A DNA stretch of 64,000 bases, taken from positions 44,047 through 108,046 of the forward strand of contig NZ_PDUD01000045.1 in NCBI RefSeq assembly GCF_002646595.1. Reading direction: 5' to 3'. The position numbers and the translations under genes were made by a program. The notes under the pieces are model-generated. The model was not told the DNA's origin and searched no databases. It was given only the letters and a program-made list of their open reading frames with translations. Position 1 is the stretch's first letter. The number at the start of each line of letters is the position of its first letter. This DNA comes from Flavilitoribacter nigricans DSM 23189 = NBRC 102662. GTDB taxonomy: Bacteria > Bacteroidota > Bacteroidia > Chitinophagales > Saprospiraceae. Below are positions 36,075 through 46,000 of this stretch, one piece after another.

Positions 36075-37094
36075 ATGCCATTCCGAGCGAGATTCGTTAA
36101 AAACATGATCCACTTTGCCGGTGAGCGCGGTGCCGACATCGGTGATCTGCTCCGGGCAGTTGACAGCCGGCATCTGGATGAGTTGAATGATGAGGACCGT
36201 TTTTTCGACCGGGTCCAGTACGACCGGGTGCTGCAGATCGCCCTGCGTCAGAGTCGGGATCCCAGTCTGGGTTTACATTTGGGCGAATTCCTTTCCCTTT
36301 CCGCAGCCGGCCTGATCGTACAGATCGTACAGAACAGCAGTACCGTTCTGGAAGCCCTCCGGTATACGGTAGAGTTCGCTAATCTCGGCTGTCAGGAACT
36401 CCCCTTTCGACTGGAAGAACTTGACCACGCCTGGGAACTTTCCCTCCAACCCGATGCGGCCTGGGAAAAGCAATATCCGCTGAGCGCCCACCAGACCATG
36501 GACGGCATGATGGTATTTACCCTCCGGGAATTCCAGAGTATCACCCTGCAGCAGCACCAGCCGATCAGCGTACATTTTTCCTACGCCAATCCGGCGGCCC
36601 GGCCGGAATACGAGCGGATCTTTCAGTGCCCGGTGCGCCTGGGCACCTCCCAAACGGCCTTTTATCTGAATAAAGCACAGGTGGCGGATAAAGTCGTCAA
36701 TAGCGATTTTGAGTTGCTGCAAATGCTGGTGCGCTACGCGGGGCAAAAACTAGAGCATATGGCCCGGGAGGAAGACTTTGGGCACCGGGTCCGCAAAACG
36801 ATCCTCAACATGGCCCGCCCTCATTTTCCAGGGATCCGGGAGGCCGCAGCTAATCTCAATCTGAGCGTACGTACCCTGCAGAGAAGGCTGAAATCGGAAG
36901 GTTGTACCTATCAGGAAGTGACCGATGAACTGAAAAGAGAATTTGCCCTGGACTACCTCCGGAATGAGGAACTGAGTGTCAAGGAGATCGCCTACTCCCT
37001 GGATTTTGCCGAAGCCAGTTCCTTTATCCGAAGTTTCAACCGGTGGTTCGGGATGAGTCCCCAAACCTACCGCGAGCAACATTTTTCTTCCTGA
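36075..37094 (+). CDS. AraC-family regulator with arabinose_bd-type N-terminal domain
   Basis: This is a 339-residue transcription regulator. The frame is open further upstream, but the ATG at 36075 (MPFRARFVKN) is favoured because earlier codons overlap the divergent gene and its promoter region. Residues about 25-215 match the OruR/ArgR-like sensor domain (LHLGEFLSLSAAGLIVQIVQNSSTVLEAL cited in part). The C-terminal AraC HTH pair is at about 240-335 (AAANLNLSVRTLQRRLKSEG, EIAYSLDFAEASSFIRSFNR). Members often respond to amino acids, lipids or quorum-like molecules. Control of the SRPBCC gene is inferred from the divergent layout. Confidence 0.88.
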   Translation: MPFRARFVKNMIHFAGERGADIGDLLRAVDSRHLDELNDEDRFFDRVQYDRVLQIALRQSRDPSLGLHLGEFLSLSAAGLIVQIVQNSSTVLEALRYTVEFANLGCQELPFRLEELDHAWELSLQPDAAWEKQYPLSAHQTMDGMMVFTLREFQSITLQQHQPISVHFSYANPAARPEYERIFQCPVRLGTSQTAFYLNKAQVADKVVNSDFELLQMLVRYAGQKLEHMAREEDFGHRVRKTILNMARPHFPGIREAAANLNLSVRTLQRRLKSEGCTYQEVTDELKREFALDYLRNEELSVKEIAYSLDFAEASSFIRSFNRWFGMSPQTYREQHFSS

Positions 37095-37204
37095 CCTTCA
37101 AAGGAAAGGGATGCAAAAACCGGATTTAGTCAACATTTGTCGGCCAATTTGAATTATATTACGAAACAATTAAAAGCTCATATAAATCCAATTGCCATCA
37201 TATT

Positions 37205-40200
37205 ATGAGATGTAAGCCACTTCTAGTTTTATTAATTCTAACCTTTTTTTGGTCCTCCTGCGCCAATTTTAAGATAAATTACTCCGCTGAAGGAAAAGAT
37301 TGGGAAACCCAGTTGCCACCCAGCGGCGAAGAGCCTGTTTACAGCGTTTACCTGATCGGTGATGCCGGAGGAGCCGCCTTTGATGAAATACCGCCGGCCA
37401 TCAGGCTACTCGGCGAGAAATTGAAAAATGCCGACGAGAACAATGCGGTGGTTTTTCTCGGAGATAACATTTATCGCACTGGTCTGGCGCCCACCTGGGC
37501 GGAGGCGGAAAGGGCCTCGGACGAATACAAGATCAAAGTTCAGCTGGATGCGGTTAAGGACTTTCCCGGCCGGGTTTTCTTTATTCCCGGCAACCACGAC
37601 TGGTACAACTGGAAACTGGAAGGCGTACAGCGTCAGGCCCGTTTCGTGGAAGACTATCTGGGCCGTGATGATATCTGGTTCCCCGATGCCGGATGCGGTG
37701 GCCCCGAAGTGGTGGAACTCACCGAAGATCTCGTCATTCTGCTGGTGGATTCCCAGTGGTACCTGCAAAATTGGGACGGCCTGCCGGAGATCAACGAAGA
37801 CTGCGATGCCAAAAGTCGCGAGGTATTCGAACTGGAGGTCGGCGAAGCGATCAAAAGCAACCGCAACAAGAATATAGTCATTGCACTGCACCACCCGCTG
37901 TTCACCTACGGTCCGCACGGGGGGCAGTACCGGGCCAAAGATCATCTGTTCCCACTGACCAACCTCAACAACAACCTGCTGGTTCCCATGCCGGTAGTGG
38001 GATCGGTTTTCAACTTCCTGCGGGCCACCATCGGCCACGAGCAGGATGTTTCCAACCCCCGCTATCGGAATCTCCGCAACAGTATGGTCGGCCACGCCCG
38101 CAAAAATGGGCGTTTTGTCTTTGCGTCGGGTCACGAGCACAGTATCCAGTATATCGAGCGGGACAGTCAGGTATTCGTGGTGAGCGGATCGGGCTCCAAA
38201 AGAACCGCCGTGCGCAACGGCAACGGTTCGGATTTCTCCTACGCTCAGTACGGATGGGCCAAGATCGATTATTACGAAGACGGAAGTGGCTGGATCGAAT
38301 TCTGGGTACCGGAGGGAGACGGCGAGGAAGGTAAGGTCGTTTTTCGCAAGAAAATTCGCGGCCCGCTTCCCGATAAGGAAGAACCCCTGTTCGACTATCC
38401 TCCGGTGAATGTGCTGAAAAGCGTTGAAGTACCGGTGAGTAAAGATAATTTTGCCCGGGGCGGGATCTGGAGTTTCCTGTTCGGCCAACACTACCGGAAT
38501 GTGTACGGCTCCGAAGTGCAGGTGCCCGTACTCGACCTGGAAACTTTTCAGGGAGGCGTGCAACCGGTCAAACGCGGTGGCGGCTTCCAGACCAACTCGC
38601 TACGGCTCGAAAATAAAGAAGGAAGGCAGTTCACCATGCGATCCATCGACAAGGATGCGACCCGGACCATCCCCTACCCGTTCAACCAGTCGTTCGCGGT
38701 GGATCTGGTCAAAGACAATTTCAGTGCTTCCCATCCGTTTGCGGCCCTTGCGATCCCTCCCCTGGCGGATGCCGCAAAGGTCTATCACACCAATCCCAAA
38801 CTCTACTACGTCCCTAAACAGGCCAGGCTGGATACCTACAATGATGATTTTGGCGGTGCGCTCTACCTCGTGGAGGAAAGACCAGACGATAAGGTCTGGA
38901 AGGACGCCGAATATTTCGGAAACCCCAAAGAGATCTTTAGTACCCGCGATGTACTGGAAGAGATACAGGGCGAACAGGACGATCAGATCGATCAGGCCTG
39001 GGTGGTCCGTAGCCGACTGTTCGATATGCTGCTCGGCGACTGGGACCGGCACGATGACCAGTGGCGCTGGAGTCTGATCGATACCGGTAAAATTGAGTAT
39101 TACCGCCCCATTCCCCGCGACCGGGATCAGGCCTTTAGCGAATACGACGGCTTTGTGATGTCCTTCGTGCGCAACGCCATGGCCTCTTCCAAACAGTGGC
39201 AGCCTTACGGGGGCGATATCCGGCCCGCCAAATGGGGCAATTACAACGCCCGCCATTTTGACCCGACCTTTACTTCGGAAATGGATCTGAGCGACTGGGA
39301 AAGGGAGGCCAATTTCCTGAAAGAACAACTTACCGACGAACTGATCGACTCCGCCTTTATGACCTCCTGGCCGAAGAACATCTATGATATATCGGCTCCC
39401 GACATCATTAAAAGCCTGAAAAAACGCCGGGATAACATTATAGATATTGCCAAACGGTATTATCTCTTCCGGGCCAGAAAGGTAGATGTGGTCGGCACGG
39501 AAAAGCGGGACCTTTTTGAAGTCAACCGGATTGACCGGGAACGCACCAACATCAAGGTCTACGATACCAATAAGGAACTGGAAAAACAGGACCTGATCTA
39601 CGAAAGGACCTTCATCAGCAGTGAGACCAAAGAGATCAATCTCTACGGGCTGGATGGAGACGACACCTTTATCATCACGGGTGAGGTGCCACAGGGTCCA
39701 AAGATCCGGTTTATCGGCGGCCCGGGAGAAGACACCTTCAACGATTCTTCCCGCATTGTGGGTGGAGGACGTAAAAACCTCGTTTACGATGTCGAATCAG
39801 AAAATAATGTCGTAAACGGTGGAGAGGATACCCGGATACTTATCGGCGATAATCCGGTTTACAATACTTACGACCGAAAGTCCCGGGATTACGAATACAA
39901 CTTCGGCAGCCTGTTCCCGTTCTTCAGCGTGAATCCGGACGATGGTTTCCTGGTCGGTTTTCTCGGTAGTTATACCACCTATGGCTTCCGGAAGGATCCC
40001 TTTGCCTCCAAACACAGCTACGGCATCAACTACGCCCTGGCTACCCGCGGCATTCGCTTTACCTACAAGGGCAGCTTCAACGACCTGCTGCTCAGTGACT
40101 GGGACCTGATCCTGCAGGGCAAAGCCCAGACGCCTTTCTACGCCATCAACTTCTACGGATTGGGCAATGATGCCCAGAACCCCGAAGTGCTGGAAGACCG

Positions 40201-40969
40201 GGATCGCGATTACAACCGCGTCCGGCAAAGACTGATCGAATTTAACCCCATGCTGATGAAAAGCGAGGCCACCGGCGGCTGGGGAATTGGTCCCACATTC
40301 GAATCCGTCCGTATTGATCGCACCGCCGGTCGCTATATTGACGAAGTGGCCGATCAGTTCGATCCTAAGTTGTTCGACGGTATGCAGTATCTCGGATTGC
40401 GCCTCACGTTTGAATATACCAACCTGGACCAGCCCGAACTGCCCACCAGAGGTTTCAGTTTCCGCAGTGAAGGCGGCTGGAAATACCAAATGGGGAATAT
40501 TAACAAGCACTTCCCCTACCTGAATGCCTCTTTTTCGGCCTACCAACGGCTGGACTACCGGGCCAATGTGGTAATCGCCAGCCAGTTCGGCGTACAGCAT
40601 CGCTTTAGTAACGATTACGAGTTCTTCCAGGCGGCTACCCTCGGCGGTACCGGTACGGATGCCAATTTCCGGGGCTTGCGACGCAATCGCTACGCCGGTA
40701 AAACGGCTTTTTATCAGAACAATGATATTCGCTGGAAGATCCTGGGGTCACGCAACCGGACACTGCCCTTCTCTATGGGTATACTCGCCGGCTTCGACCA
40801 CGGGCGGGTGTGGCTGGATGAGGATGTGGATGAGTCCGAAACCTGGCACTATAGTTACGGTGGCGGGGTCTGGATCAGCCCGTTCAATAGCTTCGTTCTG
40901 AATCTGAGTTTATTCCGGGCCGAAGACAACCGGAATGTATTTACCTTCCTCGGATCCTACTTCTTCTAA
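37205..40969 (+). CDS. Lipoprotein fusing a metallophosphoesterase to an outer-membrane beta-barrel
   Basis: This is a 1254-residue surface protein. The lipoprotein signal ends FFWSSC (Cys19). A calcineurin-like phosphoesterase domain spans about residues 45-330, with metal-site motifs IGDAGG (Asp53), FLGDNIY (Asp87, Asn88), PGNHDW (Asn130-His131-Asp132), ALHHPLF and SGHEHSIQ. A middle region of about 500 residues has no domain I can name; it contains LLGDWDRHDDQWRW, a kinase-like or WD-rich motif. The last 330 residues or so look like a BamA/bacterial surface antigen barrel (TRGFSFRSEGGWKYQ, GGTGTDANFRGLRRNRYAG), ending in Phe. Phosphate scavenging at the cell surface is an inference. Confidence 0.85.
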   Translation: MRCKPLLVLLILTFFWSSCANFKINYSAEGKDWETQLPPSGEEPVYSVYLIGDAGGAAFDEIPPAIRLLGEKLKNADENNAVVFLGDNIYRTGLAPTWAEAERASDEYKIKVQLDAVKDFPGRVFFIPGNHDWYNWKLEGVQRQARFVEDYLGRDDIWFPDAGCGGPEVVELTEDLVILLVDSQWYLQNWDGLPEINEDCDAKSREVFELEVGEAIKSNRNKNIVIALHHPLFTYGPHGGQYRAKDHLFPLTNLNNNLLVPMPVVGSVFNFLRATIGHEQDVSNPRYRNLRNSMVGHARKNGRFVFASGHEHSIQYIERDSQVFVVSGSGSKRTAVRNGNGSDFSYAQYGWAKIDYYEDGSGWIEFWVPEGDGEEGKVVFRKKIRGPLPDKEEPLFDYPPVNVLKSVEVPVSKDNFARGGIWSFLFGQHYRNVYGSEVQVPVLDLETFQGGVQPVKRGGGFQTNSLRLENKEGRQFTMRSIDKDATRTIPYPFNQSFAVDLVKDNFSASHPFAALAIPPLADAAKVYHTNPKLYYVPKQARLDTYNDDFGGALYLVEERPDDKVWKDAEYFGNPKEIFSTRDVLEEIQGEQDDQIDQAWVVRSRLFDMLLGDWDRHDDQWRWSLIDTGKIEYYRPIPRDRDQAFSEYDGFVMSFVRNAMASSKQWQPYGGDIRPAKWGNYNARHFDPTFTSEMDLSDWEREANFLKEQLTDELIDSAFMTSWPKNIYDISAPDIIKSLKKRRDNIIDIAKRYYLFRARKVDVVGTEKRDLFEVNRIDRERTNIKVYDTNKELEKQDLIYERTFISSETKEINLYGLDGDDTFIITGEVPQGPKIRFIGGPGEDTFNDSSRIVGGGRKNLVYDVESENNVVNGGEDTRILIGDNPVYNTYDRKSRDYEYNFGSLFPFFSVNPDDGFLVGFLGSYTTYGFRKDPFASKHSYGINYALATRGIRFTYKGSFNDLLLSDWDLILQGKAQTPFYAINFYGLGNDAQNPEVLEDRDRDYNRVRQRLIEFNPMLMKSEATGGWGIGPTFESVRIDRTAGRYIDEVADQFDPKLFDGMQYLGLRLTFEYTNLDQPELPTRGFSFRSEGGWKYQMGNINKHFPYLNASFSAYQRLDYRANVVIASQFGVQHRFSNDYEFFQAATLGGTGTDANFRGLRRNRYAGKTAFYQNNDIRWKILGSRNRTLPFSMGILAGFDHGRVWLDEDVDESETWHYSYGGGVWISPFNSFVLNLSLFRAEDNRNVFTFLGSYFF

Positions 40970-40988
40970 ACGGCCCGTTGCTCCGCCC

Positions 40989-41027
40989 CCGGTCGTCAGT
41001 CCGGCATTGATCCCGACTGACGACCGG
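40989..41027. repeat. Long inverted repeat after the metallophosphoesterase gene
   Basis: A 13-bp stem: CCGGTCGTCAGTC (40989-41001) and GACTGACGACCGG (41015-41027). No T-run follows, so it is a weak terminator at best. It lies directly next to the palindrome at 41031-41050. Confidence 0.6.
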
Positions 41028-41030
41028 AGG

Positions 41031-41050
41031 CCGGACGAATAGCCGTCCGC
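41031..41050. repeat. Copy 1 of a dispersed palindrome (GCGGACGG-NNN-TTCGTCCGG)
   Basis: Read on the minus strand it is GCGGACGGCTATTCGTCCGG. A near-identical copy lies at 55546-55565; the two differ only in the central three bases. Both copies are followed at the same distance by TCCGG. Confidence 0.6.
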
Positions 41051-41062
41051 ATTTCCCCAAAC

Positions 41063-41103
41063 ACAAAAGCCGGACAACGATACGATATATCATTGTCCGG
41101 CTT
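41063..41103 (-). terminator. Intrinsic terminator of rplS
   Basis: The stem AAGCCGGACAA (41067-41077) pairs with TTGTCCGGCTT (41093-41103). On the minus strand it is followed by TTTTG. It lies 35 bp past the L19 stop codon. Confidence 0.7.
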
Positions 41104-41137
41104 GGAGGAAGTAGATCTCCGGGAAATTACGCGGGGA

Positions 41138-41500
41138 TTACTTGCTTTCCTTGATGAAGGTACGCTCCTTGATACGAGCCTTCTTACCTACCAGTTCACG
41201 CAGGTAGAACAGACGTGAACGACGTACTTTACCACGCTTGGTGATGGTTACGTCTACGATATTTGGAGAAGAAAACGGAAAAATACGCTCTACACCAACA
41301 CCGTTAGACATTTTTCTTACTGTGAAGGTTTTAGTGGAACCGTTTCCTTTAATTTGGATCACATTACCACGAAAAGACTGAATACGCTCTTTATCTCCCT
41401 CCACGATACGGTAGTTAACTACTACGTTGTCACCAGCACGGAATTTGGGTAGTTCCTTGGCCGGTGTCATTTGCTCGTGTACAAACTTAATAGCATCCAT
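41138..41500 (-). CDS. rplS: 50S ribosomal protein L19
   Basis: This is a 120-residue ribosomal protein L19, full length for the family. Characteristic segments are FRAGDNVVVNYRIVEG, ERIQSFRGNVIQIKG, TFTVRKMSNGVGVERIFPF and RSRLFYLRELVGKKARI. It sits at the interface of the two ribosomal subunits. It stands alone here, away from rpsP/trmD with which it is grouped in many bacteria, and has its own -7-like element and terminator. It is the best phylogenetic marker in the window. Confidence 0.97.
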   Translation of the reverse strand: MDAIKFVHEQMTPAKELPKFRAGDNVVVNYRIVEGDKERIQSFRGNVIQIKGNGSTKTFTVRKMSNGVGVERIFPFSSPNIVDVTITKRGKVRRSRLFYLRELVGKKARIKERTFIKESK

Positions 41501-41539
41501 TTTTTATCGATTTATCTGACTGCTTCACTTAAAGCGGGG

Positions 41540-41547
41540 CAAAGGTA
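41540..41547 (-). promoter_or_regulatory. -7-like element of rplS
   Basis: On the minus strand it reads TACCTTTG, a full match to TAnnTTTG, 40 bp before the L19 start codon. The expected TTTG box would fall in the terminator of the upstream SusCD operon and is not clear. Confidence 0.45.
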
Positions 41548-41559
41548 AGTATATTTTAT

Positions 41560-41622
41560 AAAAAAAGGTAGAGAAACTTAAAATATTACACCTCAAAGTG
41601 CACATTCAAAGTCTCTCTACCT
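41560..41622 (-). terminator. Intrinsic terminator of the susC-susD operon
   Basis: AGGTAGAGAAACTT (41566-41579) pairs with the AAGTCTCTCTACCT segment (41609-41622) with one mismatch. On the minus strand a run of seven T follows. It lies 29 bp after the SusD stop. Confidence 0.7.
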
Positions 41623-41650
41623 CCTTAAGATGCTAATGAGCCGAACGGAA

Positions 41651-43045
41651 TTAGAATCCCGGATTCTGCGTCATATTTTCATTCACATCCAGTTCCGCCT
41701 GCGGGATCGGAGCAATGAAGCGATCGTCCGGATAATCCACTCTACAGGTAGAGTTGGTGCAATTATCCCGGATCAGATCCTGCTTGGTCCGCATCAGGTC
41801 CCAGAGCCGCTGGCCTTCGAACATCAGTTCGATCCTTCTTTCGGTAAGAATGGCGTCGATCAGATCCTGGCCGCTAGCCGTAGTCGGTGCGGCATCGGGC
41901 AGCGCCCGCATCCGGATGATGTCCAGATCGGCGATCGCTCCCGCCTCGTCATTGGTACGGGCGCGGGCTTCCGCACGGATCAGGTATACCTCAGACAAAC
42001 GGATCACCGGAGTATTGTTCTGTACGGATGGGTTCGGGTATTTATCCACCCGTACGGTTCCGTACTCGCCACTCAGGTTTTCGTCCGTTTTGAACAATCC
42101 CCATCTTACGTCGTCATCCGGAATGAGATCCAGCAGATCTCCCGCCGGCAGATAATCTCCGTAGCCTTCTACGATATACATCCGGCCCAGGGCGTCGGAA
42201 CCGTTGTTATCTACTTCGCTGAAAGCGATCTCGAACATAGTCTCCGAAGAGTTGCCGCTACTCCAGGCATCCACGTAGTTATCCGTAGACAACAGGGAGT
42301 AATCACCGCTTTCGATCACTTCCGTAGCCAGCGTTTCGGCGGAAGAATAGTTGCCCATATAGAGATACACCCGCGCGAGCAGGGCCTTGGCCGCCGTTTC
42401 GGAGATACGGGCGGAACCCGGATCCTGATTCAGCAGGGAAATAGCCTGCATGAAATCACTAACGACCTGACTGTATACTTCCGCTACCGTGTTCCGGGAG
42501 GGTCTGGAATCCTTATCGAAAACCGTTACGATGGGAATTCCTTCATGACTGTTCGCATCGGTATACCCATAGTGCTGGGCGAACATACGAACCAGGTCAA
42601 AATGAGCCAGTGCCCGGATAGCGTAAGCTTCACCGATCAGCTGATCCCGATCGTCCTGTACGGCCGCGGGAATATCGGATTCGGCATTGATCACCGTATT
42701 GGCACGGGCGATCACATTATAGATGGTGTTCCACATACCGGCAGCGATACCGTCCGTGGCGTTGGTAGCAAAGTCGGAGAACAACTGAGCGCGGTTGGCC
42801 TGGCTGTTCTGTTTAACATTGTCGGACATTACATCCGGCACCAGTACAAAGTAGCGGCCGTAGTAGTTGGAAGACTGCATACCGGAATACGTACCCAGTA
42901 CGGCGGCCTGATAATCCTCTATCGTTTCGATGGCCGTTTCCAGATCCACGGACTGAAAGGGTTCCAGTTCGAGGAACTCTTTACTACAGCTGAATAAACT
43001 CAGGAAACCTACCAGCAGTAGGCTTTTTATATTGATAAACTTCAT
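41651..43045 (-). CDS. susD: SusD/RagB-family outer-membrane lipoprotein
   Basis: This 464-residue nutrient-binding lipoprotein has a signal ending LVGFLSLFSC, then the helical SusD fold (FLELEPFQSVDLETAIETIED near the N-terminus; AYAIRALAHFDLVRMFAQHYG; ILTERRIELMFEGQRLWDLMRT near the C-terminus). SusD proteins cap SusC transporters on the cell surface and capture glycans or peptides. It lies 20 bp downstream of SusC. No glycosidase or peptidase is in the operon, so the ligand is unknown. An in-frame ATG 9 bp upstream (43054) is an alternative start. Confidence 0.93.
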   Translation of the reverse strand: MKFINIKSLLLVGFLSLFSCSKEFLELEPFQSVDLETAIETIEDYQAAVLGTYSGMQSSNYYGRYFVLVPDVMSDNVKQNSQANRAQLFSDFATNATDGIAAGMWNTIYNVIARANTVINAESDIPAAVQDDRDQLIGEAYAIRALAHFDLVRMFAQHYGYTDANSHEGIPIVTVFDKDSRPSRNTVAEVYSQVVSDFMQAISLLNQDPGSARISETAAKALLARVYLYMGNYSSAETLATEVIESGDYSLLSTDNYVDAWSSGNSSETMFEIAFSEVDNNGSDALGRMYIVEGYGDYLPAGDLLDLIPDDDVRWGLFKTDENLSGEYGTVRVDKYPNPSVQNNTPVIRLSEVYLIRAEARARTNDEAGAIADLDIIRMRALPDAAPTTASGQDLIDAILTERRIELMFEGQRLWDLMRTKQDLIRDNCTNSTCRVDYPDDRFIAPIPQAELDVNENMTQNPGF

Positions 43046-43065
43046 GTTTTGCATTATTTGTTGTT

Positions 43066-46000
43066 TTAGAATCCAAAATCAACGCCGAAAGAGATCGTTT
43101 TGAGATTGGGAACCGGAGAACTGATCACACCACTGATCTGTGCTTCCGGATCGTGGTAGAGACGATCATCCTTGACAAAAGTCAGCAGGTTGGTCCCGCG
43201 AACGTAGGCCCGGATGCTGGACAGACCGATACCCTGCAGGGCACTGGCCGGCAGATCGTAAGCCAAAGTCACGTTCCGCAGACGAACGTAAGAACCGTCA
43301 AACAACCAACGGGTCATGTTCGCAGCGTTACTGTTGTTGTTACCCCCCCAGCGGAAATAAGGCACATCGGTCATGTCACCCGGGTTTTCCCAGCGGCTCA
43401 GGTTGAGGTGGGTCTGGCTCCGGGGAGTCAGTGCACCGTCACCCTGCAGGAAGCGGGCTTCTGCGTCGTAGATGTAGTTGCCCCAGCTGAAGGTGAACTG
43501 TCCGTCCAGGGAAAGGTTTTTATAGCGGAAGAACGTGCTGAAACCACCGAAGAAATCAGGCGTAGCGGATTTGCCGTCTACCACGCGGCTGGCTTCACTG
43601 AAGTTGCCGGTAGTTTCCGTCATGCTTTCGTCCACGTACCACAGCGGCGTACCGTCATCCGGGTTAACTCCGGCCCACTGGTACAGGTAGTAAGACTGGA
43701 AGTCCAGTCCTTCCCGGCGGATCTTCGTACCGTCGATGATCTCTTCGTCCAGACGAATGATCTCGTTCTTCAGGAAAGAGATGTTACCACCTACGGATAC
43801 CTGGAAGTCAGACGTCTCTACCAGCGCGGCGTTCAGGGTAAGTTCGATACCGGAGTTTTTCATGGCACCGAAGTTCTGCGTCAGTGAGGTAAATCCGGTC
43901 GTCGCGGAGATCGGACGATTCAGCAGCAGGTTGTCGGATTCCCGCTCGAAGTATTCCACTGTACCGGAAAGTACGTTACCCAGGCCAAAGTCCAGACCAA
44001 CGTTGAAGTTGGTAGAAGTCTCCCAGGTGAGGTCCTGGTTACCGATGTTGGTCACGGCACCACCACCGGTTCCGTCGTAGTCAAATCCGAAACCGAAGAG
44101 GCTTTTGGCGTCGTAGTTGCCAATACCGGCGTTACCATTGGTACCGTAACTCGCTCTCAGTTTCAACTGGGTGATCGTTTCCGATCCGAGCAGGAATTCT
44201 TCCTGATCCAGACGCCAGGACAGACCTAAAGACCAGAAGGTACCGAAACGGTTGTTCGAACCGAAGCGGGAAGAACCGTCTCTACGGATAGAGGCACTCA
44301 GATAATACTTGTAGTTGAAGTTATAATCCAGGCGGGAGAATACCGATTCGAAAGAATACTCGGTAATATCACTGCTGGCCTGGGTCGGAGTGGCCGCACT
44401 GGCCAGCGTCCGCAGGTTCGGGTTCGGGAACCCTTCACCGGAAGCCCGGATACCTTTCGTGGTCGTTTTCTGTGATTCGTACCCCGCCAGAGCAGAAATA
44501 TTGTGCGATTCACCGAAGGACGTAGCGTAGTTCAGCGTCTGGGTACCGATCCAGTTCAACTGGTTGCGGTAATATTCGTTGGCGTAGCCGCCTACGTTCC
44601 GACCGTCACCGTAGCGACCGTTCCGGAAGAAATTCTCTTCGATGTTGATGATGTCAAACGCCCAGGAAGAGCGGAAGGTCAGACCGTCTACGATCTCCCA
44701 GTCCGCGCTGAGGTTGTCCATCATACGGATCTGGTCGAATTCACGGGTATCGTCACCGGACAAGCTACCCACCGGGTTGTTACCGCCCATGAAGAAACTC
44801 TTGTGATCTCCGTAAAAACGGCCCTGCTCGTCGTACAGCGGAATAACCGGCGCCAGGAAGTAGGCGTTGTACATCGGGTTGGCCCAGCCGCTACCGCTAC
44901 TCATTCCCTTCTGATTCAGGAAAGAGACAGACAGGTTGTTCGAGATAGATACGCCCGGCAGAATCTCCGCCGTGATGTTCAGGCGGGAGTTGTAGCGATC
45001 CAGACCGGAATAGATGATCGGAGACTCCTGGCTGAAGTAACCGGCAGAAGCGTAGTATTTCACTTTATCCGTACCACCCTGTACACTCAGGTCGTAGCTC
45101 TGGTTCTGGCCGACGCGGGTAATGCCTTCTACCCAGTCGGTTTCTACATTGACCTGCTGGATCTCTCCATTAGCGCCGAAGGTTACGGCGTCACCGTAGT
45201 ATCCTTCAAAGCGCTCAATTGCTCTTTCAACCGTTTCGCCGCGGTTGACCCAACCTTCGATGAACATTTCGGTATACTGTTCACTTGTCAGTGGTTTCAG
45301 GCGACGGTTGTCAGTAACCGCCCAGTCGTTGAAACCGTACTGCGTGCGCAGTGCCACTTTTGGCTTTCCTTCTTTACCGGATTTGGTCGTGATCAGGATC
45401 ACACCGTTTGCACCTCTGGAACCGTAGATGGCCGTAGAGGATGCGTCTTTCAGTACCGTAATACTTTCAATGTCGTTCGGGTTGATCGAGGCCATGGTGT
45501 TGGCCGTGGTGTTGGTACGGGTCAGGTCACCGGCAGTTACCGGAATACCGTCGATCACGTATAGCGGCTCACTGGAGGCGGAAATAGATCCCTGACCGCG
45601 GATCCGGATCTGTACGTTGGCCCCCGGCTGACCGTTACCGGTTACGGATTGCAGACCGGCTACGTTACCCTGCAGGGTCTGTTCGATGGAAGCCAGTGGA
45701 ACCTGCTCCAGCTTCTCGGAGCCCAGCGACTGGACCGAACCAGTGAGTCCCTCTTTACGCGACTCTCCATAGCCTACAACAACTACTTCGGAAATACCGA
45801 TAGCTGCGGAAGCCAGGGAAACATCGACAGTTCCTCTGCCGCTGACGGCAACTTCTTTCTTTTCAAAACCAGTGTAGGAAACTTCCAGGATAGCATTAGC
45901 GGTAGAAACGCTCAGAATGTAATTTCCATCAAGATCGGTAGCGGTACCGTTGATGGTGCCCTTCTCGAGTACGGTCGCCCCTGGAAGCGGCTCTCCGGAC

